From positions 744,001 to 808,000 of the forward strand of contig NZ_JBHSHD010000010.1 in the NCBI RefSeq assembly GCF_042652785.1: a DNA stretch of 64,000 nt. The letters run 5' to 3'. The DNA is from Dokdonella_A ginsengisoli. GTDB taxonomy: Bacteria > Pseudomonadota > Gammaproteobacteria > Xanthomonadales > Rhodanobacteraceae. Within the stretch, counting starts at the first letter, position 1. Every line of letters begins with the position of its first letter. The notes under the pieces were generated by a model. It saw only the letters and a list, made by a program, of their open reading frames with translations. It did not search any database and was not told the origin of the DNA. The position numbers were made by a program, and so were the translations under genes. Below are positions 34,133 to 42,271 of this stretch, one piece after another.

Positions 34133-35821
34133 ATGCGATTCCATCCTCTCGCCGGCGCCGTCTGCGCCGCCATCGTGGCCGGCTCGGTCACCGCTTCGCC
34201 GCTCAAGTCCCTCGATCATCCCATCAACGATCCGGCCCTGGATTCGATCCAGCAGATCGCCGGCACGCGGCCGTTCGTGAAGACCACCGACGCCGAGCCG
34301 ACCATCGCCGAGTACGGCGCCTCGCTCGTCTCGGTGTTCCGCACCGTCGGCGCCGAGGTCGCCGCCAACGAGCAGGGCCAGCCCTACCTCGTCAGCAACA
34401 AGCGCCTGGCCTATTCGCACTCGCAGGACGGCGGCCGCAGCTGGCGCAGCGACTACCTGCCGCCGCTGCCCGGCAGCACCACCACGCTGGGCTACGGCAT
34501 GGTCGCCGCCGACCGCACTGGCCGCTTCTACGCCAGCGGCCTGGGCGCCGACGCGGATGGACGCACCACCGTCACCGTGAACCTCTCCGTCGACGGCGGG
34601 CGGCGCTTCGCCGCCGCGGTGCCGGTCGACGCCGCCGGGCGGCCGGACCGCCCGTGGCTGGCCACCGGGCCGGCGCCGGGCGCGCGCTGGCGCGACAACG
34701 TGTACCTGAGCTGGGTGAGCTTCGACGACAGCGTCGGCTCCAGCGTGCTGCGCTTCGCGCGTTCGACCGACGGCGGCCACACGTTCACCACGCGCACGGT
34801 GTTCGCGCCGGCGCCCGATCCCGATCCGAACCATCCGCAGAACACGGTGCAGTTCCCGACCGTCGCGGTCGATCCGCACGACGGCCGCATCTACGTCGCG
34901 TTCCTCCAGTTCGGCTTCGTCTCGCACGACTACCTGCGCATCCTGAAATCCGACGACGGCGGCGAGACGTTCCATCCGCTCGCCTTCAACCGCGCCGATG
35001 CGCCATCGCCGCAAGTGATCCCGGTGGTGCAGCCCGGCACCTACACCGAATGCGGCGCGACGCGTTTCGATCCGCCCGGCGGTCCGCCGCAGTTCGCGGC
35101 CAACACGGTGCTGACCCTGCACAGCGGCCCGGACATCGGCGGCTCGGTCAGCGGCGCGCCGCGCTACGTGCACGCCACGCGCATCAACCTGCAGCCGATG
35201 CTGGCCGTGTCCAAGGGCGTGATCCACCTGGTGTGGTCGAACTCGACCAGCCAGGTGTTCGGCGAGGCCACTTCCGGCGCGGACATCCTGTACATGCGTT
35301 CGGACAATGACGGCGCGACCTGGAGCGAGCCGCAGGCGGTCAACGCGGGCGCCGGCGGCAGCGGCCGCAGCGTGACACCGGCGATCGCGATCGGCTCGTT
35401 CGGCGGCGAGGCGGCATTGCCGCTGCTGCCCTCGCCGCGCAACGTGCACATCACCTACTACACGCAGGAGCCGGACGGCACGCTGAGCTTCAATCTCGCC
35501 CAGTCGCGCGACCGCGGCCAGAGTTTTCCGGACGCGAGGAAGCGCCGTCTCAACGCCCGGCCGATCGCGCTCGCACCGACCAGCGTGCCGCTGCCGACGG
35601 CCGCCAATCCGTACCAGACCACGAACTACGACCGCCTCGTCGCGCAGTGTTCCTCGCTGGGCGAATACACCGGCCTGAGCGTGGGCCTGGGCGTGGTGCA
35701 CGCCGTGTGGGGCGATTCCAGCGCGACGATGCGCCAGCCGGTGGATCCGCTCGATCCGCTCTCTGGCCAGACGCACGCCAAGGAGAACGTGCACTTCACC
35801 GGCCGTCCGGCGATCTTCTGA
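34133..35821 (+). CDS. Secreted sialidase-like (BNR/Asp-box) protein
   Basis: A 562-residue exported protein with a signal peptide (R-F-H-P-L-A-G-A-V-C-A-A-I to V-T-A-S). Five Asp-box motifs mark a sialidase-type beta-propeller: S-Q-D-G-G-R-S-W, S-V-D-G-G-R-R-F, S-T-D-G-G-H-T-F, S-D-D-G-G-E-T-F and S-D-N-D-G-A-T-W. The catalytic Arg triad of true sialidases cannot be confirmed by eye, so the role could be glycan binding or hydrolysis. A strong hairpin terminator follows. It has no IFxxGFE tail, unlike the neighbouring secreted proteins. Confidence 0.78.
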   Translation: MRFHPLAGAVCAAIVAGSVTASPLKSLDHPINDPALDSIQQIAGTRPFVKTTDAEPTIAEYGASLVSVFRTVGAEVAANEQGQPYLVSNKRLAYSHSQDGGRSWRSDYLPPLPGSTTTLGYGMVAADRTGRFYASGLGADADGRTTVTVNLSVDGGRRFAAAVPVDAAGRPDRPWLATGPAPGARWRDNVYLSWVSFDDSVGSSVLRFARSTDGGHTFTTRTVFAPAPDPDPNHPQNTVQFPTVAVDPHDGRIYVAFLQFGFVSHDYLRILKSDDGGETFHPLAFNRADAPSPQVIPVVQPGTYTECGATRFDPPGGPPQFAANTVLTLHSGPDIGGSVSGAPRYVHATRINLQPMLAVSKGVIHLVWSNSTSQVFGEATSGADILYMRSDNDGATWSEPQAVNAGAGGSGRSVTPAIAIGSFGGEAALPLLPSPRNVHITYYTQEPDGTLSFNLAQSRDRGQSFPDARKRRLNARPIALAPTSVPLPTAANPYQTTNYDRLVAQCSSLGEYTGLSVGLGVVHAVWGDSSATMRQPVDPLDPLSGQTHAKENVHFTGRPAIF

Positions 35822-35845
35822 CGAAGCGCGGCGCCACCGGAAAGA

Positions 35846-35879
35846 CGGAGCCCGGGCCGCCGCCGCGGCCCGGGTTCCG
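35846..35879. terminator. Strong bidirectional hairpin terminator
   Basis: CCCGGGCCGC and GCGGCCCGGG form a 10 bp GC stem around a 4-base loop, extended by five further pairs (one G-T) to about 15 bp. It lies between the convergent sialidase-like gene and the subtilisin gene and can serve both. Confidence 0.7.
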
Positions 35880-35886
35880 CTTCGAC

Positions 35887-38800
35887 TCAGTCGGCGCCCG
35901 GCTCGAAACCGTCGGCGAAGATGCGGTCGAAGCCGATCACCTGCGCGGCCTCTTCGGGCAGGTTCGCATGGTGCAGCAGCAGCAGACCGCTGGCGCCGTT
36001 GGCGGCGAGATTGGCCGCGTCGAGGGTGCCGTGGATCACCGAGCCGTCCTGCTCGAACAGCAGCGCCGCCGGACCGCCGTCGGTCACCGGAATCACGAAG
36101 CCCGGCGCGTTGCCGTCGTAGGTGAACGGACCCGGCACCCGCGAATGGGTGCCGTTGGCGGTACCGCATTGCGTCGGGTCGCGGTCGATGCGCGCGCACA
36201 GGTGGTTGAACGACGGGCACACCGCCACGGCGTAGTCCAGCTTGCGCTCGCCGTCGGCCAGGCCGAGGTTGGCGGCGGTGGCGCTGATCAGCAGCGTGTT
36301 GCCGTCGAACAAGTCGCCATCGCGCCTGTCCGGCGCGGAGAAGTTCGGCTGCGACACCAGCCTCAGGTTCTCCGGCGGCGTGAACATGCCGGTGACGTAC
36401 ACGTCCATCGGATCGTTCGACTTGTCGTCGATGAGGGCTGCGTAGTCGCCGGGCGTGGTCGTGAACAGCACGCGATCGTATTCCCCGTCGCGATCGGTAT
36501 CCACGCAGACGTTGATCGACTGCGCGTTCGCCGTCGACCACGGGCCGAACGTGGCCAGTCCGAAGACGAAGCGGTCGTCGGCGTAGGTGGCGCCCAGGTA
36601 CTGGATCTCCTGCGAGGCGCGCACGTCGTCGGCGTGACGGGTGCCGGTGTACTGCAGCTCGAGCACCGAGACCATCGACTGGCGATCGTCGGCTTCCGTC
36701 TCGCAGTCGGTGCCTTCCAGCGTGCCGGTGCACAGGCCGGTGCCGGCGATCTCGAGCGAGAGCTGCGCATCGTCGCCGCCGAGGCGGCCGGACAGGCGCG
36801 AGTGCGGCCGGTGCGCCATGTACACCGGCACGCGCGCCACTTCCTGCCCTGCGCTGGACACGATCAGGTCGGCCGATTCCTCGGCGATGTACTCGCGCGG
36901 CAGCGCGCCGATCTCGACGGCCGTGTCCGACGAGCCGGTCTGCGTGGCGGACACGCTCGGGTCGCGGTAGCGTTTCATCTGGCTGCCGGTGGCGACCATG
37001 CGCACCGGTACCAGCACCGACCCGCCGGCCGGCACCGCGACCTGCGAGGTCGCCCCGGCCAGCGAGAACGCCACGCCCGGCGAATCCAGCCGCGTCGACA
37101 GCGCCAGGTCCACGGTCTGTGCGGTCGACGTGCGGTTCTCCAGGCGGATGTCGCGCGTGACGTCGGCCGCGTCGACCACGTCGTCGTCGAAGGTCAGCGA
37201 CACCAGTTCCGGGGCGGCGTCGTTGAACGCGACGATCGGCGAGACCGAGGCCGCCGCGTCGATGCGGCCGGCGCCGGTGCGGCTGGCGCCGTGGACGTCG
37301 AGCGTGCCGTTCGGACCGGTGGTGAGTTCGTGCCGCGCCGAGTTCATCGCGATGGCCTTGATCTGCGCCACCGAAGCGTCGGGGTTCTGCTGGCGCAGCA
37401 GTGCGGCCAGGCCGGCAACGTGCGGCGCGGCCATCGACGTGCCGCTCAGGCGAAGGCTTCGCCCGGCCGCGGTGTAGCCGCTCGGATCGGCGCTGACGCA
37501 GCCGGCCGGCGGAGCGTTGGCCGGAGCGGTGCAGATCACGCCGGTGAGGGCCGATTCGATGTTGGTACCCGGCGCGGAGAGATCGGGCTTGAGGATCGCC
37601 TGCCCGGGCACGCCGCTGGGTCCGCGCGAAGTCGAGGCGCTGACCGTATCGGCGCCGTTGGACAGGGTGACGTCGATGCCGCCGGCGAGGCTGGCGCGGA
37701 ACGCGTCCGCATCGGCCAGGGCCAGGTTGGCCGAGGGGATCGTCACTTCGGGGATCGTCGTGTCGTCCGACATGCCGGTCACCTGGCCGGCGTCGCCGCT
37801 GGTCGCCACGTTGCCGATGATCGCGCCGACCGCGCCGTTGAGCTGCGCGTTGTAGGCCTTGAGCTTGAACGCGCAGCCGCCGCGATCGATGAAGGCGATC
37901 CTGCCCTGCACCGCCGCCGCGTTGGCGAACGGCGTCTGGCAACCGTCCTGCGCGGTTCCCGCGGGCGTGCCGCCCGGCGGCACCGTCTCCGTCGAGCCGT
38001 CGTCGACCGCGACGACCGCGGCCGTGACGCCGGCCGGCGGCACGGTCGGACCGAACAGCGCCGAGCCGGTCGTCTTGATGCCCGCCAGCGCCTCCGGCGC
38101 GTTCACCACGACCGGGCCGCTGACGCCGCTGTCGAGCGTGTTCGCCACGCTGATCGCGTGGCGCGACGCGGCCGGAGAGCCGTTCACGAAATAGGTGTCG
38201 CCGTCGTTGCCGGCCGAGATCACCACGATCATGCCGGCCTCCACCGCGTTGTCGGCGGCCAGGCTGGTGTCGTCGTCGGGCTGGCCGAACGACGAGCCGA
38301 GCGAGAGATTGACCACGTCCAGGTGATCGGAGACGTCGTCGTCGCCGTTCGGGTCCTGCGCCCAGTCCAGCGCCTTGATCGTCAGCGTGGTGGTGCCGCC
38401 GCAGCCGAACACGCGCAGCGCGTACAGCTCGGCGCCGGGCGCGACGCCGGGTCCGATGCGCAGGCCGGCGAAGTCGGTGCCGGTGTTCCACGGGCCGGCG
38501 AACGGCGTGCCGTCGTCGCGCACGCCCAGTCCACCGGCGATGCCGGCCACGTGCGTGCCGTGGCCGCCGCAGTCCATCGGGTCCGGATCGGGATGCGGCG
38601 TGGAGGTGGCCGTGGTCCCGGCGTTGTAGTCGTCGCCGGCGAAGTCGGTGCCGCCGACCACCTTGGCGGTCGGGAAGGACGGCGCGCCGCCGATGGCGTC
38701 GCTGATCACCGTGCGGTCGTTGGCCTGGTAGTCGGCCAGCAGCCCGCTGCCGCCGAACATCGGATGCTGGTAGTCGATGCCGGAATCGATGATGCCGATG

Positions 38801-39393
38801 CGCACGCCGGTGCCGTCGGCGCCGGCGGTCGCCAGCGGCGTGCCTTCCCACAGCTGCGGCGCGTTGATGAACGGGACGCTGGTCGACAGGCTCGGCTTGT
38901 GTTGCGGCAGCGGGCGCACGGATACCACGCCGGGCAGGCGGCCCAGCGCGGCGATGTCGCCGGCGTCGACGTTCAGCGCAATGCCGTTGAGCACGCGGCC
39001 GACGCGATAGAGTTCCGTCGCGGCGATGCCGCTGCCGGCCAGGCGATCGGCGAAGCGCACCTGCGCGGCGCGGTTGGTGGACACGACGCCGCGGGAAACC
39101 TGCCCCGCCGCGCTGCGCGCGACCAGCCCCTTGCCGCCGCGCGCGAACGAGCGCGCGTAGGCGACCGAGGCCGGCGTTCCCTCCAGCGTGACGAAGACGT
39201 CCACGCGACCGTGGCTCTGCGAGGCGGCGAGCCTCCCGCCGGCGGCTGCGAGCGACGGCGGCGGATCGAGCCGCGCGGACGCGGCGCCCGCCGCGCCGGC
39301 AAGCGTGACGGCCACGGCCGCGGCCAGCGCCGTCAACGGCTTCGTTGCGACGGCCCGCTTCGCGGCGGCCGCCTCTGTATTGAGTGATTTCAT
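35887..39393 (-). CDS. Secreted subtilisin-like S8 serine protease with PA domain
   Basis: A 1168-residue exported protease. A signal peptide of about 40 residues precedes an I9-like propeptide (about 64-160). The catalytic triad is intact: Asp203 (I-G-I-I-D-S-G-I-D), His278 (G-G-H-G-T-H-V-A-G) and Ser653 (G-T-S-M-A-A-P-H-V-A-G). A PA domain (I-A-F-I-D-R-G-G-C-A-F-K) sits between His and Ser, as in bacterial and plant subtilases. About 500 residues of beta-rich domains follow, and the protein ends I-F-A-D-G-F-E-P-G-A-D. The start at 39393 has a GAGG site and gives the signal peptide; the longer in-frame start at 39588 does not. Confidence 0.93.
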   Translation of the reverse strand: MKSLNTEAAAAKRAVATKPLTALAAAVAVTLAGAAGAASARLDPPPSLAAAGGRLAASQSHGRVDVFVTLEGTPASVAYARSFARGGKGLVARSAAGQVSRGVVSTNRAAQVRFADRLAGSGIAATELYRVGRVLNGIALNVDAGDIAALGRLPGVVSVRPLPQHKPSLSTSVPFINAPQLWEGTPLATAGADGTGVRIGIIDSGIDYQHPMFGGSGLLADYQANDRTVISDAIGGAPSFPTAKVVGGTDFAGDDYNAGTTATSTPHPDPDPMDCGGHGTHVAGIAGGLGVRDDGTPFAGPWNTGTDFAGLRIGPGVAPGAELYALRVFGCGGTTTLTIKALDWAQDPNGDDDVSDHLDVVNLSLGSSFGQPDDDTSLAADNAVEAGMIVVISAGNDGDTYFVNGSPAASRHAISVANTLDSGVSGPVVVNAPEALAGIKTTGSALFGPTVPPAGVTAAVVAVDDGSTETVPPGGTPAGTAQDGCQTPFANAAAVQGRIAFIDRGGCAFKLKAYNAQLNGAVGAIIGNVATSGDAGQVTGMSDDTTIPEVTIPSANLALADADAFRASLAGGIDVTLSNGADTVSASTSRGPSGVPGQAILKPDLSAPGTNIESALTGVICTAPANAPPAGCVSADPSGYTAAGRSLRLSGTSMAAPHVAGLAALLRQQNPDASVAQIKAIAMNSARHELTTGPNGTLDVHGASRTGAGRIDAAASVSPIVAFNDAAPELVSLTFDDDVVDAADVTRDIRLENRTSTAQTVDLALSTRLDSPGVAFSLAGATSQVAVPAGGSVLVPVRMVATGSQMKRYRDPSVSATQTGSSDTAVEIGALPREYIAEESADLIVSSAGQEVARVPVYMAHRPHSRLSGRLGGDDAQLSLEIAGTGLCTGTLEGTDCETEADDRQSMVSVLELQYTGTRHADDVRASQEIQYLGATYADDRFVFGLATFGPWSTANAQSINVCVDTDRDGEYDRVLFTTTPGDYAALIDDKSNDPMDVYVTGMFTPPENLRLVSQPNFSAPDRRDGDLFDGNTLLISATAANLGLADGERKLDYAVAVCPSFNHLCARIDRDPTQCGTANGTHSRVPGPFTYDGNAPGFVIPVTDGGPAALLFEQDGSVIHGTLDAANLAANGASGLLLLHHANLPEEAAQVIGFDRIFADGFEPGAD

Positions 39394-39796
39394 GAAGAAC
39401 CTCGAGAGCTGAACGATGGTTCGCACGACGCCGCCGCAGCGGCGGTCGTTCCTGAAGGGAAATTTCGCTCCGGGCGACCGCAATCCCGCCGCATGGCCGG
39501 TCCTGCGGCTTGCATCGCGGAATGGATATTTGAAAATGAATAATCCGAATGAATGGACGAATAATCCATTTCCATTCCGATGCGGCATTCACCCGTAATG
39601 CAAATTTCCCATTTCGAATCTAGCGAGCGGTTCGGCCGCGGACCACTGTGCAAATCCGGCCCGGGGCACCAGCGCGCTGTACGGGATTTCGCATCGCCGG
39701 CGAGAAGCCGGGACGATCGGGCGCGGACGATCATGCGCGGACGGCGGAGGCGGCACCGCTACAATCGCCATCCACCTGCCGCCGCGGTCCGCCCGG
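39394..39796. other. Divergent intergenic region, subtilisin / DUF2238 genes
   Basis: About 400 bp without a credible gene. Its middle (about 39520-39620) is strikingly AT-rich for this genome and holds two copies of GAATAATCC (39538-39546 and 39559-39567) 21 bp apart, so it is probably the control region of the subtilisin gene. Confidence 0.5.
39538..39567 (-). repeat. Direct repeat GAATAATCC x2, 21 bp period
   Basis: Two identical 9-mers two helical turns apart in an AT-rich patch about 150 bp upstream of the subtilisin start. The spacing would place two bound proteins on the same DNA face. Confidence 0.4.
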
Positions 39797-40498
39797 ATGC
39801 CTGCAATCGACCTGCCGCCCGCTGCCGCCCACTCCGCCCCGCCGGCTGACGGGCGCCGCCGCGGCTTCGCCTATCCGGCGACGTTGCTCGGCCTGTTCGT
39901 CCTGCTCTGGCTCGTGCTCGCCATTGCGCCGTGGTACCGGCAGGACTGGCTGCTGGAAAACGTGCTGGTGTTCGTTGCGATCCCGCTGCTGGTCGTCACG
40001 GCGCGGCGGCAGCGCTTCTCGAATTTCGCCTATACGCTGCTGTTCGTGTTCTTCTGCCTGCACGAAATCGGCGCCCACTACACCTATTCGATGGTGCCGT
40101 ACGACCAGGCCTTCCAGGCGCTCACCGGCCGTTCGCTGGACGCGCTGCTGGGCTTGCAGCGCAACCACTACGACCGCCTCGTGCATTTCTGCTTCGGCTT
40201 GCTGCTGCTGCCGGCCACGGCCGAGCTGCTGGAGCAGCGCGCCGGCCTTCGCGGCGCCTGGGCCGCGGTGCTGCCGGTGCTGGTGATCGAGGCGCTGTCG
40301 GCGATCTTCGAGCTGATCGAATGGGCGGCCGCGACGGTGTTCGGCGGCGACCTCGGCCAGGCCTATCTCGGCACGCAGGGCGACGTCTGGGATGCGCAGA
40401 GCGACATGGCGCTGGCGCTGCTGGGCGCATCGATCACCCAGGCGCTGCGCATCGCGTGGCGCCGCCGCGGCCTCAGCCGGTCCACTGCCCGCCGTTGA
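39797..40498 (+). CDS. DUF2238 (YjdF-like) inner-membrane protein
   Basis: A 233-residue protein with about five or six membrane segments and the DUF2238 features: R-F-S-N-F-A-Y-T-L-L-F-V-F-F-C-L-H-E-I-G-A-H-Y-T-Y segment, N-H-Y-D-R-L-V-H-F-C-F-G-L-L, and G-D-V-W-D-A-Q-S-D-M-A-L-A-L-L-G near the end. The conserved His/Asp pairs in membrane regions are typical, but the function is unknown. The 3-prime end overlaps the convergent phaB gene by 26 bp. No FNR-type box lies upstream, so it may sit outside the low-oxygen regulon next to it. Confidence 0.8.
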   Translation: MPAIDLPPAAAHSAPPADGRRRGFAYPATLLGLFVLLWLVLAIAPWYRQDWLLENVLVFVAIPLLVVTARRQRFSNFAYTLLFVFFCLHEIGAHYTYSMVPYDQAFQALTGRSLDALLGLQRNHYDRLVHFCFGLLLLPATAELLEQRAGLRGAWAAVLPVLVIEALSAIFELIEWAAATVFGGDLGQAYLGTQGDVWDAQSDMALALLGASITQALRIAWRRRGLSRSTARR

Positions 40499-41195
40499 TC
40501 GAGAACGTCGCGCCGGTGACGAAGCCGGCGTCCTCGCGCGCCAGCCAGGCGACCAGCGCGGCGATTTCCTCGGCGCGGCCGAGCCGGCCGACCGGAATCG
40601 AGGCGATCGTCGCTCTCAGGATCTCCTCGGGCACCGCGGCGACCATCTCGGTGTCGCAGTAGCCCGGCGCGACCGCGTTCACCGTGATGCCGCGATGGGC
40701 ACCTTCCAGCGCCAGCGAGCGCGTGAAGCCGAGCACGGCCGCCTTGCTCGCCGCGTAGTTGGTCTGTCCGGCCTGGCCGCGCTGGCCGTTGACCGAGCTG
40801 ACGTTGACGATGCGGCCGTAGCGGCGTTCGCGCATGCCCGGCACGACCGCGCGGCACAGGTTGAACAACGAATCGAGATTGGTGCGCATCACCTGGCTCC
40901 ATTGCTCGCGCGTCATCTTGTGCAAGGTCGCGTCGCGCGTGATGCCGGCGTTGTTGACCAGCACGCGGATCGGGCCGAGATCGGCTTCGACGCGCGCCAC
41001 GCCGGCGGCACAGGCGTCGAAGTCGCCGACGTCCCAGCGGTACGCGGCGATGCCGGTTTCGCGCCGGAACGCCGCGGCGGCGTCCTCGTTGCCGTGGTAG
41101 ACGGCCGCGACCGCATGCCCGCCGGCCTGCAGCGCGAGCGCCACCGCGCGGCCGATGCCGCGCGTGCCGCCGGTGACCAGTGCGGTGCCGCTCAC
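40473..41195 (-). CDS. phaB: Acetoacetyl-CoA reductase (PhaB), NADPH-dependent SDR
   Basis: A 240-residue short-chain dehydrogenase that reduces acetoacetyl-CoA to (R)-3-hydroxybutyryl-CoA for polyhydroxybutyrate. The cofactor motif T-G-G-T-R-G-I-G is at 8-15, N-N-A-G-I-T-R-D at 81-88, and the catalytic Ser/Tyr147/Lys151 (N-Y-A-A-S-K) follow. PhaB-specific stretches are K-M-T-R-E-Q-W, V-N-G-Q-R-G-Q-A-G-Q-T-N-Y and P-G-Y-C-D-T-E-M-V. It uses a GTG start at 41195; no ATG lies suitably upstream. An FNR-type box at 41328 sits upstream. No synthase or thiolase gene is in the window, but a phasin lies at 61 kb. Confidence 0.92.
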   Translation of the reverse strand: MSGTALVTGGTRGIGRAVALALQAGGHAVAAVYHGNEDAAAAFRRETGIAAYRWDVGDFDACAAGVARVEADLGPIRVLVNNAGITRDATLHKMTREQWSQVMRTNLDSLFNLCRAVVPGMRERRYGRIVNVSSVNGQRGQAGQTNYAASKAAVLGFTRSLALEGAHRGITVNAVAPGYCDTEMVAAVPEEILRATIASIPVGRLGRAEEIAALVAWLAREDAGFVTGATFSINGGQWTG

Positions 41196-41327
41196 GGCAC
41201 GAAGCCCGATGCAGGCACGGGCCGCAGCGAGCGCGCGTCGCGCGCAGCGGAAGAATCGGCTTCGGTCGGCATGGCGGCTCCCGTGGAAAACCCGTTCCGT
41301 ACTGTGCCGCGGCCGGCGCAAGACCTC

Positions 41328-41341
41328 TTGATCCGGATCAT
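41328..41341 (-). promoter_or_regulatory. FNR-type box 1, upstream of phaB
   Basis: TTGATCCGGATCAT, 13 of 14 to TTGAT-N4-ATCAA. It lies between the usp stop and phaB. A weak -10 candidate, CACAGT (41301-41306, minus strand), is 31 bp from its centre. Confidence 0.65.
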
Positions 41342-41387
41342 CGTCGACGACGGACGCTGCCGGTTCGTGCCGATGCCACCTTGCGCA

Positions 41388-42185
41388 TCAGCCTTTCATC
41401 AGCACGGGAAACGCCGCGTTGTGCAGCACCTCCCGCGTCGCGCCGCCGAACATCCATTCGCTGAAGCGGCTGCGGCCGTAGGCGCCCATCACCAGCAGGT
41501 CCGCATCCAGCCGTTCGGCCTGCTCGAGCAGGGTGCGGCCGGCGTGCGCGTCGGGTTCGCGGCAGGCCATCACGTCGTGGTCGATGGCGTGGCGGCCGAG
41601 GTACGCGGAGAGATCGAACGGCGGATCCCAGTTGGCCATGTAGGGGTTGCGCGCGGCGCCGGCCAGCACGACGACGTGCCGCGCGCGATGCAGCAGCGGC
41701 AGTGCGGCGCGCACGGCGCGGATCGCCTCGGGCGAACCGTTCCAGCCGATCAGCACGCGCTCTACGCGCACGTGCCGCGTCCACTCTCCCGGAGCGACCA
41801 CGCACGCGCCGCCGCTGGCGAGGACGAGCTGGCCGATCTGCGCCGCGCTTCCCCAGGCCAGCTGCGGATTGCGCTCGAGCACGAAGAGGTCGAGCCAGTT
41901 GCAGGCGTGCGCCAGGACGTCGGGCAGGTAGCCCTGCACGACCTGCCACGCCGCCCGCGCGATGCCGCGCTCCTTCGCATGCTCGCGGAAGACGCGCCGT
42001 TCGGCGCAGGCCGCATCGACGGGCGCGGCGCGCACGTCCTCGGGCAGCGATGCGAGCAGCGGTGGCGCCGGAGGAACGTGGAATCCGGTGAACGAGGCGT
42101 TCGCCCAGGCGGCCAGTCCGGCGGCGTATTCGACACCGGGCGTCCAGGCCGCGGGATCCTGCACGTTGACGGCGATCTCGAGCAC
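41388..42185 (-). CDS. Universal stress protein, tandem-domain
   Basis: A 265-residue protein of two UspA-like domains. The N-terminal half is divergent and lacks an ATP loop; the C-terminal half has V-L-I-G-W-N-G-S and L-L-V-M-G-A-Y-G-R-S-R-F-S-E-W-M-F-G-G-A-T, close to the UspA nucleotide loop G-x2-G-x9-G-(S/T) but with a second Gly after the loop. GTG 42185 is chosen because GGAGAGGA precedes it; ATG 42224 has no clear ribosome site. FNR-type box 2 lies about 80 bp upstream. It is a paralogue of the genes at 50440 and 61433. Cytoplasmic; USPs promote survival under arrest and low oxygen. Confidence 0.85.
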   Translation of the reverse strand: MLEIAVNVQDPAAWTPGVEYAAGLAAWANASFTGFHVPPAPPLLASLPEDVRAAPVDAACAERRVFREHAKERGIARAAWQVVQGYLPDVLAHACNWLDLFVLERNPQLAWGSAAQIGQLVLASGGACVVAPGEWTRHVRVERVLIGWNGSPEAIRAVRAALPLLHRARHVVVLAGAARNPYMANWDPPFDLSAYLGRHAIDHDVMACREPDAHAGRTLLEQAERLDADLLVMGAYGRSRFSEWMFGGATREVLHNAAFPVLMKG

Positions 42186-42257
42186 GGGCGATTCCTCTCC
42201 GGCGCCGGGTTTCGTCGGCGACATGGCCGATGGTGCCCGCCGGCACGCCGCCGCCTG

Positions 42258-42271
42258 TTGATCCGCGTCAA
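42258..42271 (-). promoter_or_regulatory. FNR-type box 2, upstream of usp, overlapping MBL stop
   Basis: TTGATCCGCGTCAA. It contains the stop codon of the metallo-hydrolase gene (42268-42270). CACCAT (42230-42235, minus strand) is a weak -10 candidate 32 bp from the centre. Confidence 0.6.

Noticed and set aside
34070..39592. Very long antisense open frame (about 1840 codons) opposite the sialidase-like and subtilisin genes
   Set aside because: Arg/His/Gly-rich composition without domains. It is a high-GC shadow of the subtilisin and sialidase-like genes, which have signal peptides and catalytic motifs.
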